Made by a program: the position numbers and the translations under genes | Shown here: in pieces, positions 1 to 8,536 of the stretch | Position numbering within the stretch: position 1 is the stretch's first letter | Layout of the letters: each line of letters opens with the position of its first letter | Assembly: GCA_025458025.1 (NCBI GenBank) | Contig: JALOTF010000021.1 | Location: forward strand, 1 to 36,174 | Direction of reading: 5' to 3' | DNA: 36,174 nt | Source of the DNA: Beijerinckiaceae bacterium | GTDB taxonomy: Bacteria; Pseudomonadota; Alphaproteobacteria; Rhizobiales; Beijerinckiaceae | The notes under the pieces: model-generated | What the model was told of the DNA's origin: nothing | The model's database searches: none | The model's input: the letters and a program-made list of their open reading frames with translations, nothing else

Positions 1-1752
1 CTGGGCCAGAACATCGAGCAGGCGCCAGGCGAAGGAGGTTGCCTGATCCACATTGGCGAAATCCGGGCAGATCACGGCAAATTCATCGCCGCCGAGGCGG
101 CATGCCGTATCGCGATCGCCCAGGACGGAGCGGATGCGCCGCGAGACTTCCTGCAGCAGGGCATCGCCAAAATGATGGCCGAGCGTGTCGTTCACCGATT
201 TGAAGCGATCGAGATCGAGGCAAACCACCGTCACCTGCTCGTTGCGCGCTGTGGCACGCACCATCGCTTCGGTGAGCCGGTCATGGAAGAGGACACGGTT
301 CGGAAGGCCGGTCAGCGCATCGTGATGGGCCAGATGTTCGATCTTGCGCTCACGCTGCTTCAGTTCGGTGATGTCCGTGTAGAGCACCACCGTCGTGCGG
401 TCCGGCGTGCGATATTCATTGATTAGCATATGGCGGTCGCCGGCCATCTCGCGCTCATAGACGAGATGGGGTTCGCCATGGCGCGCGAGGCGATCGCGCA
501 GTTCGTAAGCGCCGGTGAGCACGCCAGCATCGCGCGTCAGATCCGAAACCAGCTCATAACGAAGCAGATCTTCGTATTTCATGCCCTTCTGCGTCACATC
601 CGCCAATTGCGGATAGAGATCGATGAAGTGGCTGTTATGCAGCAGCAGCCGGTCATCCTGATCGAAGAGCAGCATGCCCTGCGACAGGCTTTCCACGATG
701 GCGTGGCGCGTGCGGGTCTCGGCATCGGCTGCGGCCATTTCCGCGAGCTTGATGCGCGTGGCATCGAGGATGACACCGGTCCAGACCACTGAGCCATCAG
801 CCTCGCGGCGCGGCCGCGCAATGGCGTGGGTGTAGCGCACCTGGCCATCCGGGCGCTGGATCGTCGCCTCGACATCCCAGATGGTCATATCCTTCGAGGC
901 CTGGATGAGCTTCTGGCGGAAGGATTGGCGATATTCGGCGCCATAATGCGCGAACAAGGCTTCCGGATCGGTGAGGATCGTCTCGGCGGTCACGCCGAAC
1001 AGGTCGAAGGCGTTCTGGCTGATATAGCTGTAGCGGATCTGCCCTTCGGGGGTCACCACACGCTGGTAGACCACGCCCGGGAGGGTGGAGGACAACTCGG
1101 CGAAGCGGTTTTCGCTTTCAGTCGCGCGCTGCATCACGCGGCGCAAGTTCGCGAGCACTTCCGTTGCCTGCGCGGCGACGCGCATCGATCCGACGAGATG
1201 TTCAGTCGCCTCGACCGCTTCGGTGAGGAACACGGTCAGCAACCCGCCGGCGGTGGAAGCACCCTGGGCTGCGAATTCGATGCGAAAGGCCTGCTTGAGG
1301 CCGGCTGCGACCGCACGCAGCAGCGGCGCGCCATCTCCGGAATGTTCGAGAGGGCGTGCCCCGGCAATGCTAAGGCGCAGGCAGGCGAGATCTTCCTGCT
1401 TCTCGGCATCAGCGAAATCGATCTCGCGCAGGAACTTCGTTTCCGGCTCGCGGCCATCCCGGCTCCAGAGCGGTGCGTTATCGGCCGCCGAGGGTGCAAG
1501 CGTGATGACGACCCGAGTGCCCTGACCGAGATTGTCCTTCAGTGCCTCGGCCACATGATCGATCGCATCAAGGGTCTGGCCATGTTCCACCATGCGGAGC
1601 AGGGCAATTGAATCAAGGTCAAGGATCGTCGCCCTCGCCTTTTCGGGCCGTTTTTTCCGTTCGGAAACGGGATTGGCAAATGCTGTCGCTGCGTCGGTCA
1701 TGTTCTGGCTTTCAGTAGTCTTCCTGGCGAATGGCGCCCTGTGGTTATCCAT
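1..1752 (-). CDS. PAS-PAS-GGDEF diguanylate cyclase, 3' end cut by window edge
   Basis: Likely makes the second messenger c-di-GMP from two GTP in response to a signal. The minus frame is open from 1752 to base 1 (584 codons) without reaching its stop. In order: an unrecognised, possibly GAF-like N-terminal region (about residues 20-210), a PAS domain (about 215-330), a second PAS domain (about 345-455) and a GGDEF domain whose start reads HDALTGLPNR (about residue 475). The catalytic loop RLGGDEFAV lies near 82-108. Relative to the first G of GGDEF, the inhibitory I-site RxxD would need R at -9 and D at -6; here it is G and D, so product inhibition may be weak. The ATG at 1752 overlaps the stop of the upstream substrate-binding protein gene (TGATG), which argues for translational coupling; an in-frame ATG at 1701 is the alternative start. 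Whether an EAL domain follows cannot be seen. Confidence 0.9.
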   Translation of the reverse strand, partial: MDNHRAPFARKTTESQNMTDAATAFANPVSERKKRPEKARATILDLDSIALLRMVEHGQTLDAIDHVAEALKDNLGQGTRVVITLAPSAADNAPLWSRDGREPETKFLREIDFADAEKQEDLACLRLSIAGARPLEHSGDGAPLLRAVAAGLKQAFRIEFAAQGASTAGGLLTVFLTEAVEATEHLVGSMRVAAQATEVLANLRRVMQRATESENRFAELSSTLPGVVYQRVVTPEGQIRYSYISQNAFDLFGVTAETILTDPEALFAHYGAEYRQSFRQKLIQASKDMTIWDVEATIQRPDGQVRYTHAIARPRREADGSVVWTGVILDATRIKLAEMAAADAETRTRHAIVESLSQGMLLFDQDDRLLLHNSHFIDLYPQLADVTQKGMKYEDLLRYELVSDLTRDAGVLTGAYELRDRLARHGEPHLVYEREMAGDRHMLINEYRTPDRTTVVLYTDITELKQRERKIEHLAHHDALTGLPNRVLFHDRLTEAMVRATARNEQVTVVCLDLDRFKSVNDTLGHHFGDALLQEVSRRIRSVLGDRDTACRLGGDEFAVICPDFANVDQATSFAWRLLDVLAQ

Positions 1753-2993
1753 CAGCCAGTTTGCTTGACGCTCACGCCGTCAACGCGGACCGGATTGCCT
1801 TCGTAGTCATAGATTGTGCTTGCCGCCTCGAAGAAGGAGAGCGGCAACGTCATGCCGATATCGCGCACCTTACGGAAATTGATCGCGATATCCGGCGGGG
1901 AGACGACGCCGACCTTCAGTTCGCCGGCGCGCATGCGGCCGGTGATAATCTCGGCTGCGTAGACCGCCGCGAGGTGGGCATTCGATTCGAAGCTGATGCC
2001 GATCGAGAGCACGGCGCTGTCCGCACCGCCCTTCACGATCTCCGGCACCACGCTCAGCACGGCGGCGCGGCTCGAATAGGCGTTGATCGTCGCGATTTCG
2101 CGGAAGACCGAGGTGCTGCCCGTGACCCAGTAGATACTGTTCGAAAGATCCGGATCGTTGCGCATCATCTGCGCCGTGGCATCCTTCACGAGGGTTTCGA
2201 GTTCGGCACGCGCATTGGCCGGGTTCTGAACCGCAATTTCCAGCGTGCGGATGTTGCGGGTCTTCGCGTAATCGACAACCGGCTTCGACTGCGTTTCGAT
2301 AGCGCTGACATTGCGCGAATCCACGAGGATGGCGATATTGCGCAACTTCGGCTTCAGCTCGTTCACATAGGCCATCTGCACGTCGATCGGCATGTTGAGC
2401 GACGTGAAGGCGAAATTGGTGTTGGAGCCCTTGTTGTAGCCCGGCGACTGGCCCAGCACGACCGGGTCCTTCGAGCAGACCGACACCACGGGGATTCGGC
2501 CACCGCGATAGGCTTCCCACAGCCAGGCCGTGGTTTCCGAGCCCATTGCCATGATGAGATCGTAATTGCCGCTTTCGGCGCGCTTGAGAACGGCGCGGCC
2601 ACGGGCCGGATCGTTCAGGAAGTTCATCACCGTGACGCTGGCATCGATCGACTTGTCTTCGAAGACGTTGAGGATCTTCGTGATCGAGATGTCATAAGCC
2701 GAGGACGGACGGGGGTAGATCACCAGCATCCGCTTGCGGACACCCGTGTTGGAGCGACGGATCGGCTCTATTTCCACATGGTTCGGGTTGTCGGTCGCAT
2801 CCACGATCCACTTCTCGAGGATCTTGGGAGAATACTTGAACCAATCCCAGTAGTTGGGCGTGGCTGCCGGGGCCGCCGGGGCCTGTTGCGCCCAGGCGCT
2901 CCAGCTTGTGGTGGCCGCAGGAATGCCCATGGCGAGGGCCGTGGCGTGGCGGATGAACGACCGCCGATCGAGTTCCAGGGATGGATTGCGCAT
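1752..2993 (-). CDS. ABC-type substrate-binding protein, PF04392-like, TAT signal
   Basis: A 413-residue exported solute-binding protein. The N-terminus has a twin-arginine motif (RRSFIRH, residues 11-17), a hydrophobic stretch and an AWAQ-type cleavage region near residue 35, so it probably acts in the periplasm. The body (MLVIYPRPSSAYDISI, then IMAMGSETTAWLWEAY and IPVVSVCSKDPVV) fits the PF04392 family of two-lobed binding proteins. No ABC permease or ATPase gene for it is present nearby, which is unusual. It starts 3 bases after the stop of the sensor-MFS gene, with GAGG about 9 bases upstream inside that gene, and its stop overlaps the start of the GGDEF gene. I infer that it presents a ligand to the neighbouring sensor/transporter rather than to a classical ABC importer. 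The ligand is unknown. Confidence 0.85.
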   Translation of the reverse strand: MRNPSLELDRRSFIRHATALAMGIPAATTSWSAWAQQAPAAPAATPNYWDWFKYSPKILEKWIVDATDNPNHVEIEPIRRSNTGVRKRMLVIYPRPSSAYDISITKILNVFEDKSIDASVTVMNFLNDPARGRAVLKRAESGNYDLIMAMGSETTAWLWEAYRGGRIPVVSVCSKDPVVLGQSPGYNKGSNTNFAFTSLNMPIDVQMAYVNELKPKLRNIAILVDSRNVSAIETQSKPVVDYAKTRNIRTLEIAVQNPANARAELETLVKDATAQMMRNDPDLSNSIYWVTGSTSVFREIATINAYSSRAAVLSVVPEIVKGGADSAVLSIGISFESNAHLAAVYAAEIITGRMRAGELKVGVVSPPDIAINFRKVRDIGMTLPLSFFEAASTIYDYEGNPVRVDGVSVKQTG

Positions 2994-2996
2994 CGA

Positions 2997-5390
2997 TCAA
3001 GCCCTCGCTTCAGAGGAAAGGGAAACGCCGTCCTCGTGGTCCGCATCGGCATGCGAGACGAAGATCGCACCAAGGAGGAAGATGCCGAGGCCGATCGCCC
3101 CGAGCACGGTCCAGGAGGCACCGAAGATCACGAAGAGCTGGCCCACCAGGATCGGACCGGCGACATGGCCGATGCGCTCCAGCAGGCGATAGCCAGCCGC
3201 CGTGCTCGTCATGCCGACCTGCTGCGAGATCCGGCTGTTGGTCACATGCGTCACGATCGGCGCGTTGATGTAGCCATGTGCGATGCCGATGATCGCGACT
3301 CCAACGATGATCAGCGAAGTGGCAACCACCGAGGAGGCCGGATCGACGAAGGCCACCGCCGCGATCATGGCCAGCCCGCAGGCGGTCATGGTCGAGCCGT
3401 TGAACAGGATCGAGGCTGTGTTGTTGTCGCGGTCTGCGCGCACCGAGGCGAAGTGCGAGGCGATGATCACGCAGCCGGCATAGAGCATGGTGATCTGGCC
3501 GATATCCTCGCGGGCATAGCCGTTCTGGGTGAGCAGAAGCGGCATCGCGAAGAGAACGATGCCCGTCAGCACCGCCTTGGCGGGAATGCCGACCAGCAAA
3601 ACCGTGCGGGCGAAGACGCCGTTCTTGATGAGGGTCGCCATCTCGCGCCAGGCCGAGTGCATGGTGTCGGAGAAATCCGTGCCCGAGGTGCGCGAAGGCA
3701 AGCCGATGAGACCATAGATCAGGGTCGCAGAGGCGATGACCGCACCGAGCAGGAAGATTTTCTCGACACCGACATAGGAGACCAGCAGCGAGCCGATCGC
3801 CATGCCGGCGATCATCCCGGCCTGGAAGCCGTAGACGATCGCGCTGCCAGCCTGCGTGCGCCGACCCGGCGAGGAGTTGGCGAGAATATAGGCCTGCACC
3901 CCGATGAAGAGCACGCCCTGGCCGATGCCGGAAAGTGCGCGGGCCAGCACGGTCGTCCAGAAATCGACGCCCATCGACATGATGAAGAGCCCGAGACCCG
4001 CAAGCGTGAGGCCCGCGATGATCAGGTTCTTGGCGCCGAACGAGCGCTCAATGCGGCCCGACGGATAGAGCGAGATCGCAAAGGCGAGATAATAGGCGAC
4101 GAAGGGCAGCGAACCCCAGCCACCGGAGAGCCCGGCCGCCGCAGCCGAGGCCTTCATCAGCGGCGGAAGGAAAGCGTAGCTCAGGTGCTCCACGAAGACC
4201 GCCAGGAAGAATACGGGCTTCACGAGGTTGATCGTCGCGAGCTCCTCTTCCTGCGTCCACTGCCCCTCGACATTCGAGTCGGAGAGCTGCTTCAGCGAGC
4301 GGGCGAGGCCCATAAAGAGCGCCGCAAAGAAGCCCGACGCCACGAAGAGCGCGGTGAAGTTCTTCACGCTGCGGAAGATCTGCTGATAGACGATGTCCCG
4401 CGGCAGCGCGACCTTGACGATCACCTCACGCGCGGCACCCTCCGCCGAAATGCGGACCGTATATTCATAGTCATCCGCGCGATGGTCCCAATCGGTGCCA
4501 CGACGGGCCGGATCGGCATGCGCGCGGATCTTGCCGTCCACCAGAAGTGCGGCCGAGCGGATTTCCGGATTGAGGCGCTTGTATTCGCCGAACAGCGGGA
4601 TAATGCCGACGATATCGTCGAAATTGATATTGTAGGCTACAAGATCGTCGAGGCGCTGGCTGAGGCTGTCTGCGATCGACTTCGCCCGAGCCTGCGCGCC
4701 CTGTGCATAGACACTGACCAGCGTGCTGACGACGAAGACAGCGGTAATCAGGAACGACGCTACAAAGCCACCGGCCACCCAGCGACTGCGTGTGCTGGCC
4801 GCCAGATTGTGGACGAAGAAAAACACAAACAGGGCGAAGCCGACCGAGACGGCAGCGCCCACATACATCACCTGTCTGAAGGCCGTTTCGACCCTCTCCG
4901 TCACTTTCTGAGACGGCACGGTGAGCACGACATGGCCCACCTGCTCGAAGCGGTTCCGCACCGGAAGGACCACCTGGAACGCATCGCCCGAATGGCGCAC
5001 CGTGACCTGTGAGTCATTGACTTTCAGCGTCTCGGAAATACGCGGGAAAATCTGGTTGTGCGCCTGCCCGGCCTGGAAGGTGCGCTCGCCATTGGCGTTG
5101 AAGAAGCTGATCGCATCAATGAGCGGATCAGCCTTCACCATCGGCTCGGCCAGAAGGTTGAAGCCGACATACTGGTGCGCCGGAAGACCGGGCCGCACGA
5201 AGGATTCCAGCGAGGACTGGACGACCTGCCCTTGCGCGATCAGCTTCTCGATCTGGAAGCGTTCATAATTGCGCCGGGCCTCGCCAAACGCGACATAGAT
5301 CAGCAGCACCATCGAGATCGATGCCACGATAAGCATCGTGAAGGCATCGATGAGCCGCTTGCCGACCGGAAGGTCACGAGAGGAGTTCAT
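2997..5390 (-). CDS. Fusion of two extracytoplasmic sensor segments with an MFS transporter
   Basis: A 797-residue membrane protein, about twice the usual MFS length. Visible layout: membrane segment about 13-35, an extracytoplasmic region about 40-170, membrane segments about 174-197 and 204-228, a second extracytoplasmic region about 230-340, a membrane segment about 343-365, then a complete twelve-helix-type MFS core from about 388 to 785. The two outer regions resemble the Cache-type ligand-binding domains of chemoreceptors and sensor kinases, but I see no kinase, HAMP or methyl-accepting domain. The MFS part carries a plausible loop after helix 2 (PSGRIERSFGAKN). It sits between the ATP-grasp gene (14-base gap) and the binding-protein gene (3-base gap). 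I infer signal-gated transport, or a transporter that doubles as a sensor for the diguanylate cyclase at the end of the operon. The substrate is unknown. Confidence 0.85.
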   Translation of the reverse strand: MNSSRDLPVGKRLIDAFTMLIVASISMVLLIYVAFGEARRNYERFQIEKLIAQGQVVQSSLESFVRPGLPAHQYVGFNLLAEPMVKADPLIDAISFFNANGERTFQAGQAHNQIFPRISETLKVNDSQVTVRHSGDAFQVVLPVRNRFEQVGHVVLTVPSQKVTERVETAFRQVMYVGAAVSVGFALFVFFFVHNLAASTRSRWVAGGFVASFLITAVFVVSTLVSVYAQGAQARAKSIADSLSQRLDDLVAYNINFDDIVGIIPLFGEYKRLNPEIRSAALLVDGKIRAHADPARRGTDWDHRADDYEYTVRISAEGAAREVIVKVALPRDIVYQQIFRSVKNFTALFVASGFFAALFMGLARSLKQLSDSNVEGQWTQEEELATINLVKPVFFLAVFVEHLSYAFLPPLMKASAAAAGLSGGWGSLPFVAYYLAFAISLYPSGRIERSFGAKNLIIAGLTLAGLGLFIMSMGVDFWTTVLARALSGIGQGVLFIGVQAYILANSSPGRRTQAGSAIVYGFQAGMIAGMAIGSLLVSYVGVEKIFLLGAVIASATLIYGLIGLPSRTSGTDFSDTMHSAWREMATLIKNGVFARTVLLVGIPAKAVLTGIVLFAMPLLLTQNGYAREDIGQITMLYAGCVIIASHFASVRADRDNNTASILFNGSTMTACGLAMIAAVAFVDPASSVVATSLIIVGVAIIGIAHGYINAPIVTHVTNSRISQQVGMTSTAAGYRLLERIGHVAGPILVGQLFVIFGASWTVLGAIGLGIFLLGAIFVSHADADHEDGVSLSSEARA

Positions 5391-5404
5391 GGCTGGCGAA
5401 TCCT

Positions 5405-6595
5405 TCAGATGAGGCGCGCGATCCGGTCGGCGACACCACGACGCTCGCTCAGGAGCACATCGACGCGGTCCGCAAAGACCGACATGATGAGGTCGTCATA
5501 GGTCATTCCGAGTTTCGGCAGGCCAATACAGACGAGTGAGGTCACACCGGGGCCCGGCATCTTCAGATCCGGCTTCGGATTGGCCTCGAGAACATAGAGA
5601 TTGCCGGCATCATCAGCGCGGATATCGGCCCGGATGAGCGTTTCGATACCCAGTTCGAGGAAGATGCGCTGCGCCAGCTTGGCGAGGTTCGCATGAAGCT
5701 GCGGCTCGGCCTCGGCATCGATCTCGAAGGCGCGCTCGCCCGTGATGGGCTTCACATCCATGGAGGTGAAGACCTTCTCGCTTTCATCGAGGCGACGCTC
5801 GAGCAGGGAGAAGGTGAAGGGGCCGTCGAGGCGCTCGATCTTGCCATGGCGATGGATCACCGGGCCGGCGGCGGCCACGCAGAACTCGCGCCCGCCGATG
5901 AAGCGTTCGATCAGCACATGGTTGCGCGTGAGCTTGTAGATGTTCTGCACGACATCCGCGAGGCCATCGGCCCGCTCGACATAGGTCACGTTCAGTGAGG
6001 CGCGGCCGCTGGTCGGCTTGACGATGAACGGCCCGCGATAGCCCATGAAGGCGTGCTGGAAGGTGGAATCGCGCACCGGATCACGCGGGCTCACGCCCGG
6101 CTGCCAGACGAAGAATTCCGCCGTGGGGATGCCAGCTGCCTGAAGCTGGCGCTTGAAGACATGCTTGCTGTCAAGGATCGCCGCCGTCATCGGATCATGC
6201 CCGACATAGGGGATGCCGAAGAGTTCCAGCATCGCCGGCGCATGCGCCACCGAGCAATGGCCCTGCACGCCACCGCTGTTCACCCAGGCGAGATGCGCAT
6301 CGAAGGCCTTGAGGTTCTCGCCGAGACGCATGTCATCGGGGAACAGCTCGATATGCCGGCAACCCAGACGCTGCAGAGAGGCTGCGATATCCTGCGCAAC
6401 CTTCTCGTAGCTCTTCCATGAGCGCGGATTGGTGGTGCTCTCGATCACCGCACCTTCACGGCTTTTGTCGCCGCCGAAGACGACAGCCAGCCGGAGACGC
6501 CGGAACATTTTTTCAATCTGTGCAAGAAGTTCGTCCTCGCGGCCGGAACGGCGCGCGAGCGCATCGGCTTCTTCAGCTTTTCGCAAAGCAGACAT
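5405..6595 (-). CDS. D-alanine-D-alanine ligase-like ATP-grasp protein
   Basis: A 396-residue ATP-grasp ligase, about 90 residues longer than typical Ddl. Ddl-like features are visible: an N-terminal Rossmann-like start (LRLAVVFGGDKS, 34-45), a central region with ELFGIPYVGHDPMTAAILDS (124-143), the nucleotide-binding lysine segment PFIVKPTSG (189-197), VLIERFIGG (227-235), and the metal-binding end IRADIRADDAGNLYVLEANP (321-340) with Asp, Glu and Asn in the expected order. Known family chemistry is ATP-dependent amide formation via an acyl phosphate. No peptidoglycan gene accompanies it, so a housekeeping ddl role is unlikely; it may build a dipeptide or modified amino acid linked to the sensor/transport genes that follow. 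It is the first gene after the promoter at 6801-6829, and its Shine-Dalgarno sequence is weak. Confidence 0.85.
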   Translation of the reverse strand: MSALRKAEEADALARRSGREDELLAQIEKMFRRLRLAVVFGGDKSREGAVIESTTNPRSWKSYEKVAQDIAASLQRLGCRHIELFPDDMRLGENLKAFDAHLAWVNSGGVQGHCSVAHAPAMLELFGIPYVGHDPMTAAILDSKHVFKRQLQAAGIPTAEFFVWQPGVSPRDPVRDSTFQHAFMGYRGPFIVKPTSGRASLNVTYVERADGLADVVQNIYKLTRNHVLIERFIGGREFCVAAAGPVIHRHGKIERLDGPFTFSLLERRLDESEKVFTSMDVKPITGERAFEIDAEAEPQLHANLAKLAQRIFLELGIETLIRADIRADDAGNLYVLEANPKPDLKMPGPGVTSLVCIGLPKLGMTYDDLIMSVFADRVDVLLSERRGVADRIARLI

Positions 6596-7003
6596 TCTGT
6601 GCTACCCAACCCTACCGTGAGCGTTCTGCCCCCGCTATCCGCTGAGTTGTTAGCTTCGCGCATGAATTTCCGGTTAAGCGAGGCTCGCTGAAGGCAGGTT
6701 TCACATCCCCTCTGGAACCCGCCCCATAACGTCGGCCGGTGCCAACATGGCTGACAACATGAGGATCCAAATCAGCGCAATGAATTTCAAACATCTGAAA
6801 GTTATAGGAATTTTTGAAAACCGCGCCAAGAGACGGAGATATGATGCAAAGCCCCAACCGCAGGCAATCGCACTAAGACACCATTAACTCTTTCCATAGA
6901 GCCGCCGCGGAAGGTTGCATTTTATGATGATGGAGCCGCACGCGACCCGTCGCACGCAAAAATCGGCCCGCCGAAGTGTGGTAAACGGCAGGTTGCAGGG
7001 ACA
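6596..7003. other. Intergenic region with leader of the ATP-grasp operon
   Basis: About 400 bases without a credible gene. It holds a promoter for the minus-strand ATP-grasp operon (6801-6829) and a leader of about 200 bases that contains a short palindrome (AGCGAG-G-CTCGCT, 6676-6688). Downstream of tctA, near 6957-6975, the minus strand reads TCGGCGGGCCGATTTTT, a very short stem followed by T residues. That could be a weak terminator for the tct genes, but the stem is too short to be confident. Confidence 0.5.
6801..6829 (-). promoter_or_regulatory. Sigma70-like promoter for the ATP-grasp/sensor-MFS/SBP/GGDEF operon
   Basis: On the minus strand a -35 box TTGGCG (6829-6824) and a -10 box TATAAC (6806-6801) are separated by exactly 17 bases, in the most AT-rich part of the intergenic region. 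Transcription would start near 6794, leaving a leader of about 200 bases before the ATG at 6595. The boxes are seen directly; activity is inferred. Confidence 0.5.
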
Positions 7004-8497
7004 CTAGGCTCGGGCCGCGCGCTTCTGGCGCCATTTCAGCGCGATCACCCCGATCATCACCGCCACAGCCATTGCAGCTGCGAGTTGTGCTGCCGGTCCC
7101 TTGAGGAAGATCGCGTACTCGCCTTCCGAGATAGTCAGGGCGCGGCGGAAGTTCACTTCCAGCCGGTCACCCAGCACGAAAGCCAGCAGGAGGGGCGCGA
7201 TATCGAAGCTGAGAAGCCGGAGGCCATAGCCAAGGATGCCGAACGCGACCATCACAGAAAGATCGAACGCCGAAGCCTTGATAGAATAAACCCCGATAAT
7301 GCAGATCAGCAGCACGGTGGGCGCGAGATAGCCATAGGGCAGGCGCAGCATCGAGACGAAGAGACTGACCAGCGGCAGGTTCAACACCACGAGCATCAGG
7401 TTGCCGATCAGCATGGAGGCAATAAGCCCCCAGAAGATCTGCGGGTGCTGCGCAATCAGCATCGGTCCGGGCTGGATGCCGTGGATCGTCAGCGCGGAAA
7501 GTAGCACGGCTGTCACCGGGATCGCCGGGATGCCGAGCACCAGCAGCGGGATCATCGCCGCGCCTGTTGTCGCGTTATTCGCGGTTTCCGGCCCGGCCAC
7601 GCCAGCCACCGCGCCCTTGCCGAATTCCTCGGGCTTGCGGGACAGCGCCTTTTCGACTGCGTAGGAGGCGAAGGTCGAGACAATATGGCCCACGCCCGGC
7701 ACGATGCCGAAAATGAAGCCGATGAACGAGCCGCGCACCGTGGGCATCGCGGCTTCCTTCACTTCCCGCTTCGTAGGCAGCATTTCCGCCAGGCGCGGTG
7801 CCTTGGGGCGCTCTGTGAGGCCCTGACTGAAGGACATCAGGATTTCCGAAACTCCGAACAGGCCAATCGCCATGGCCGCGAAGCTCAGGCCGTCCGAGAG
7901 TTGCAGGCTGCCGAAGGTGAAGCGCGGCGTGGCGGTCAATGGGTCCAGTCCGATCATCGCGAGCATCAGGCCCAGAGCAATCATCGCGATGATCTTCACC
8001 ACGGAGCCATTGGCGGCAAAGATCGAGATCGCCAAAGCCGCGAGCAGGATGGTGAATTCCGCCGCCGGGCCAATCGCCAGCATGGCATTCGCGAGGCGTG
8101 GCGCCAGCAGCATCAGCCCGAAGACCGAGAACACGCCGCCCACGAAGGAGCCGATGGCCGCAATCGAGAGGGCTGCCCCGGCGCGCCCCTTCTGCGCCAT
8201 CGCATAGCCATCGATGCAGGTGACAACCGAAGCCGCCTCACCCGGAATGCGCATCAGGATCGAAGTGGTCGAGCCACCATACATCGCCCCGTAGAAGATG
8301 CCGGACAGCATGATGATCGCGCCGGCGGGATCGAGCGTGAAGGTCAGCGGCAGCAGAAGCGCCATGCCAGCCAGCGGGCCAAGGCCCGGCAGCACGCCGA
8401 CAATCGAACCCCAGAAGCAGCCGATGAAGCACAGGAGCAGGTTCTTGGGTTGCAGCGCAATCCAGAGCCCGTTCAGCAGGAAGGTCCAGGAATCCAT
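7004..8497 (-). CDS. tctA: Tripartite tricarboxylate transporter, large membrane subunit TctA
   Basis: A 497-residue, very hydrophobic inner-membrane protein of the usual TctA length. It has the family N-terminal region (FWGSIVGVLPGLGPLAGMAL), then GIFYGAMYGGSTTSILMRIPGE and many membrane helices, with a second similar segment (FIFGIVPGVGHIVSTFASYA, then GAVAGVAGPETANNATTGAA). TctA is the ion-driven permease that works with the small subunit TctB and a periplasmic TctC/Bug receptor; both genes lie directly upstream. The start ATG has a G-rich Shine-Dalgarno (GGGGGGCG) about 11 bases upstream. The substrate is a carboxylic acid, but which one cannot be read from the sequence; the LigI-like neighbour suggests an aromatic-derived dicarboxylate or tricarboxylate. 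Confidence 0.95.
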   Translation of the reverse strand: MDSWTFLLNGLWIALQPKNLLLCFIGCFWGSIVGVLPGLGPLAGMALLLPLTFTLDPAGAIIMLSGIFYGAMYGGSTTSILMRIPGEAASVVTCIDGYAMAQKGRAGAALSIAAIGSFVGGVFSVFGLMLLAPRLANAMLAIGPAAEFTILLAALAISIFAANGSVVKIIAMIALGLMLAMIGLDPLTATPRFTFGSLQLSDGLSFAAMAIGLFGVSEILMSFSQGLTERPKAPRLAEMLPTKREVKEAAMPTVRGSFIGFIFGIVPGVGHIVSTFASYAVEKALSRKPEEFGKGAVAGVAGPETANNATTGAAMIPLLVLGIPAIPVTAVLLSALTIHGIQPGPMLIAQHPQIFWGLIASMLIGNLMLVVLNLPLVSLFVSMLRLPYGYLAPTVLLICIIGVYSIKASAFDLSVMVAFGILGYGLRLLSFDIAPLLLAFVLGDRLEVNFRRALTISEGEYAIFLKGPAAQLAAAMAVAVMIGVIALKWRQKRAARA

Positions 8498-8536
8498 GGT
8501 GCGGCATCGCCCCCCGATTGGCTCGCCGGTCCGCGA

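Noticed and set aside
1731-5012. A 1093-codon open frame on the plus strand, antisense to the binding-protein and sensor-MFS genes.
   Set aside because: Its composition (very rich in Arg, His, Asp, Gly) and lack of any domain fit a shadow frame of GC-rich coding DNA. The opposite strand encodes clear protein families with start signals.
6612-6857. An 81-codon minus-strand frame in the intergenic region before the ATP-grasp gene.
   Set aside because: It would start upstream of the predicted promoter and contain its -35 and -10 boxes; no Shine-Dalgarno or recognisable product.
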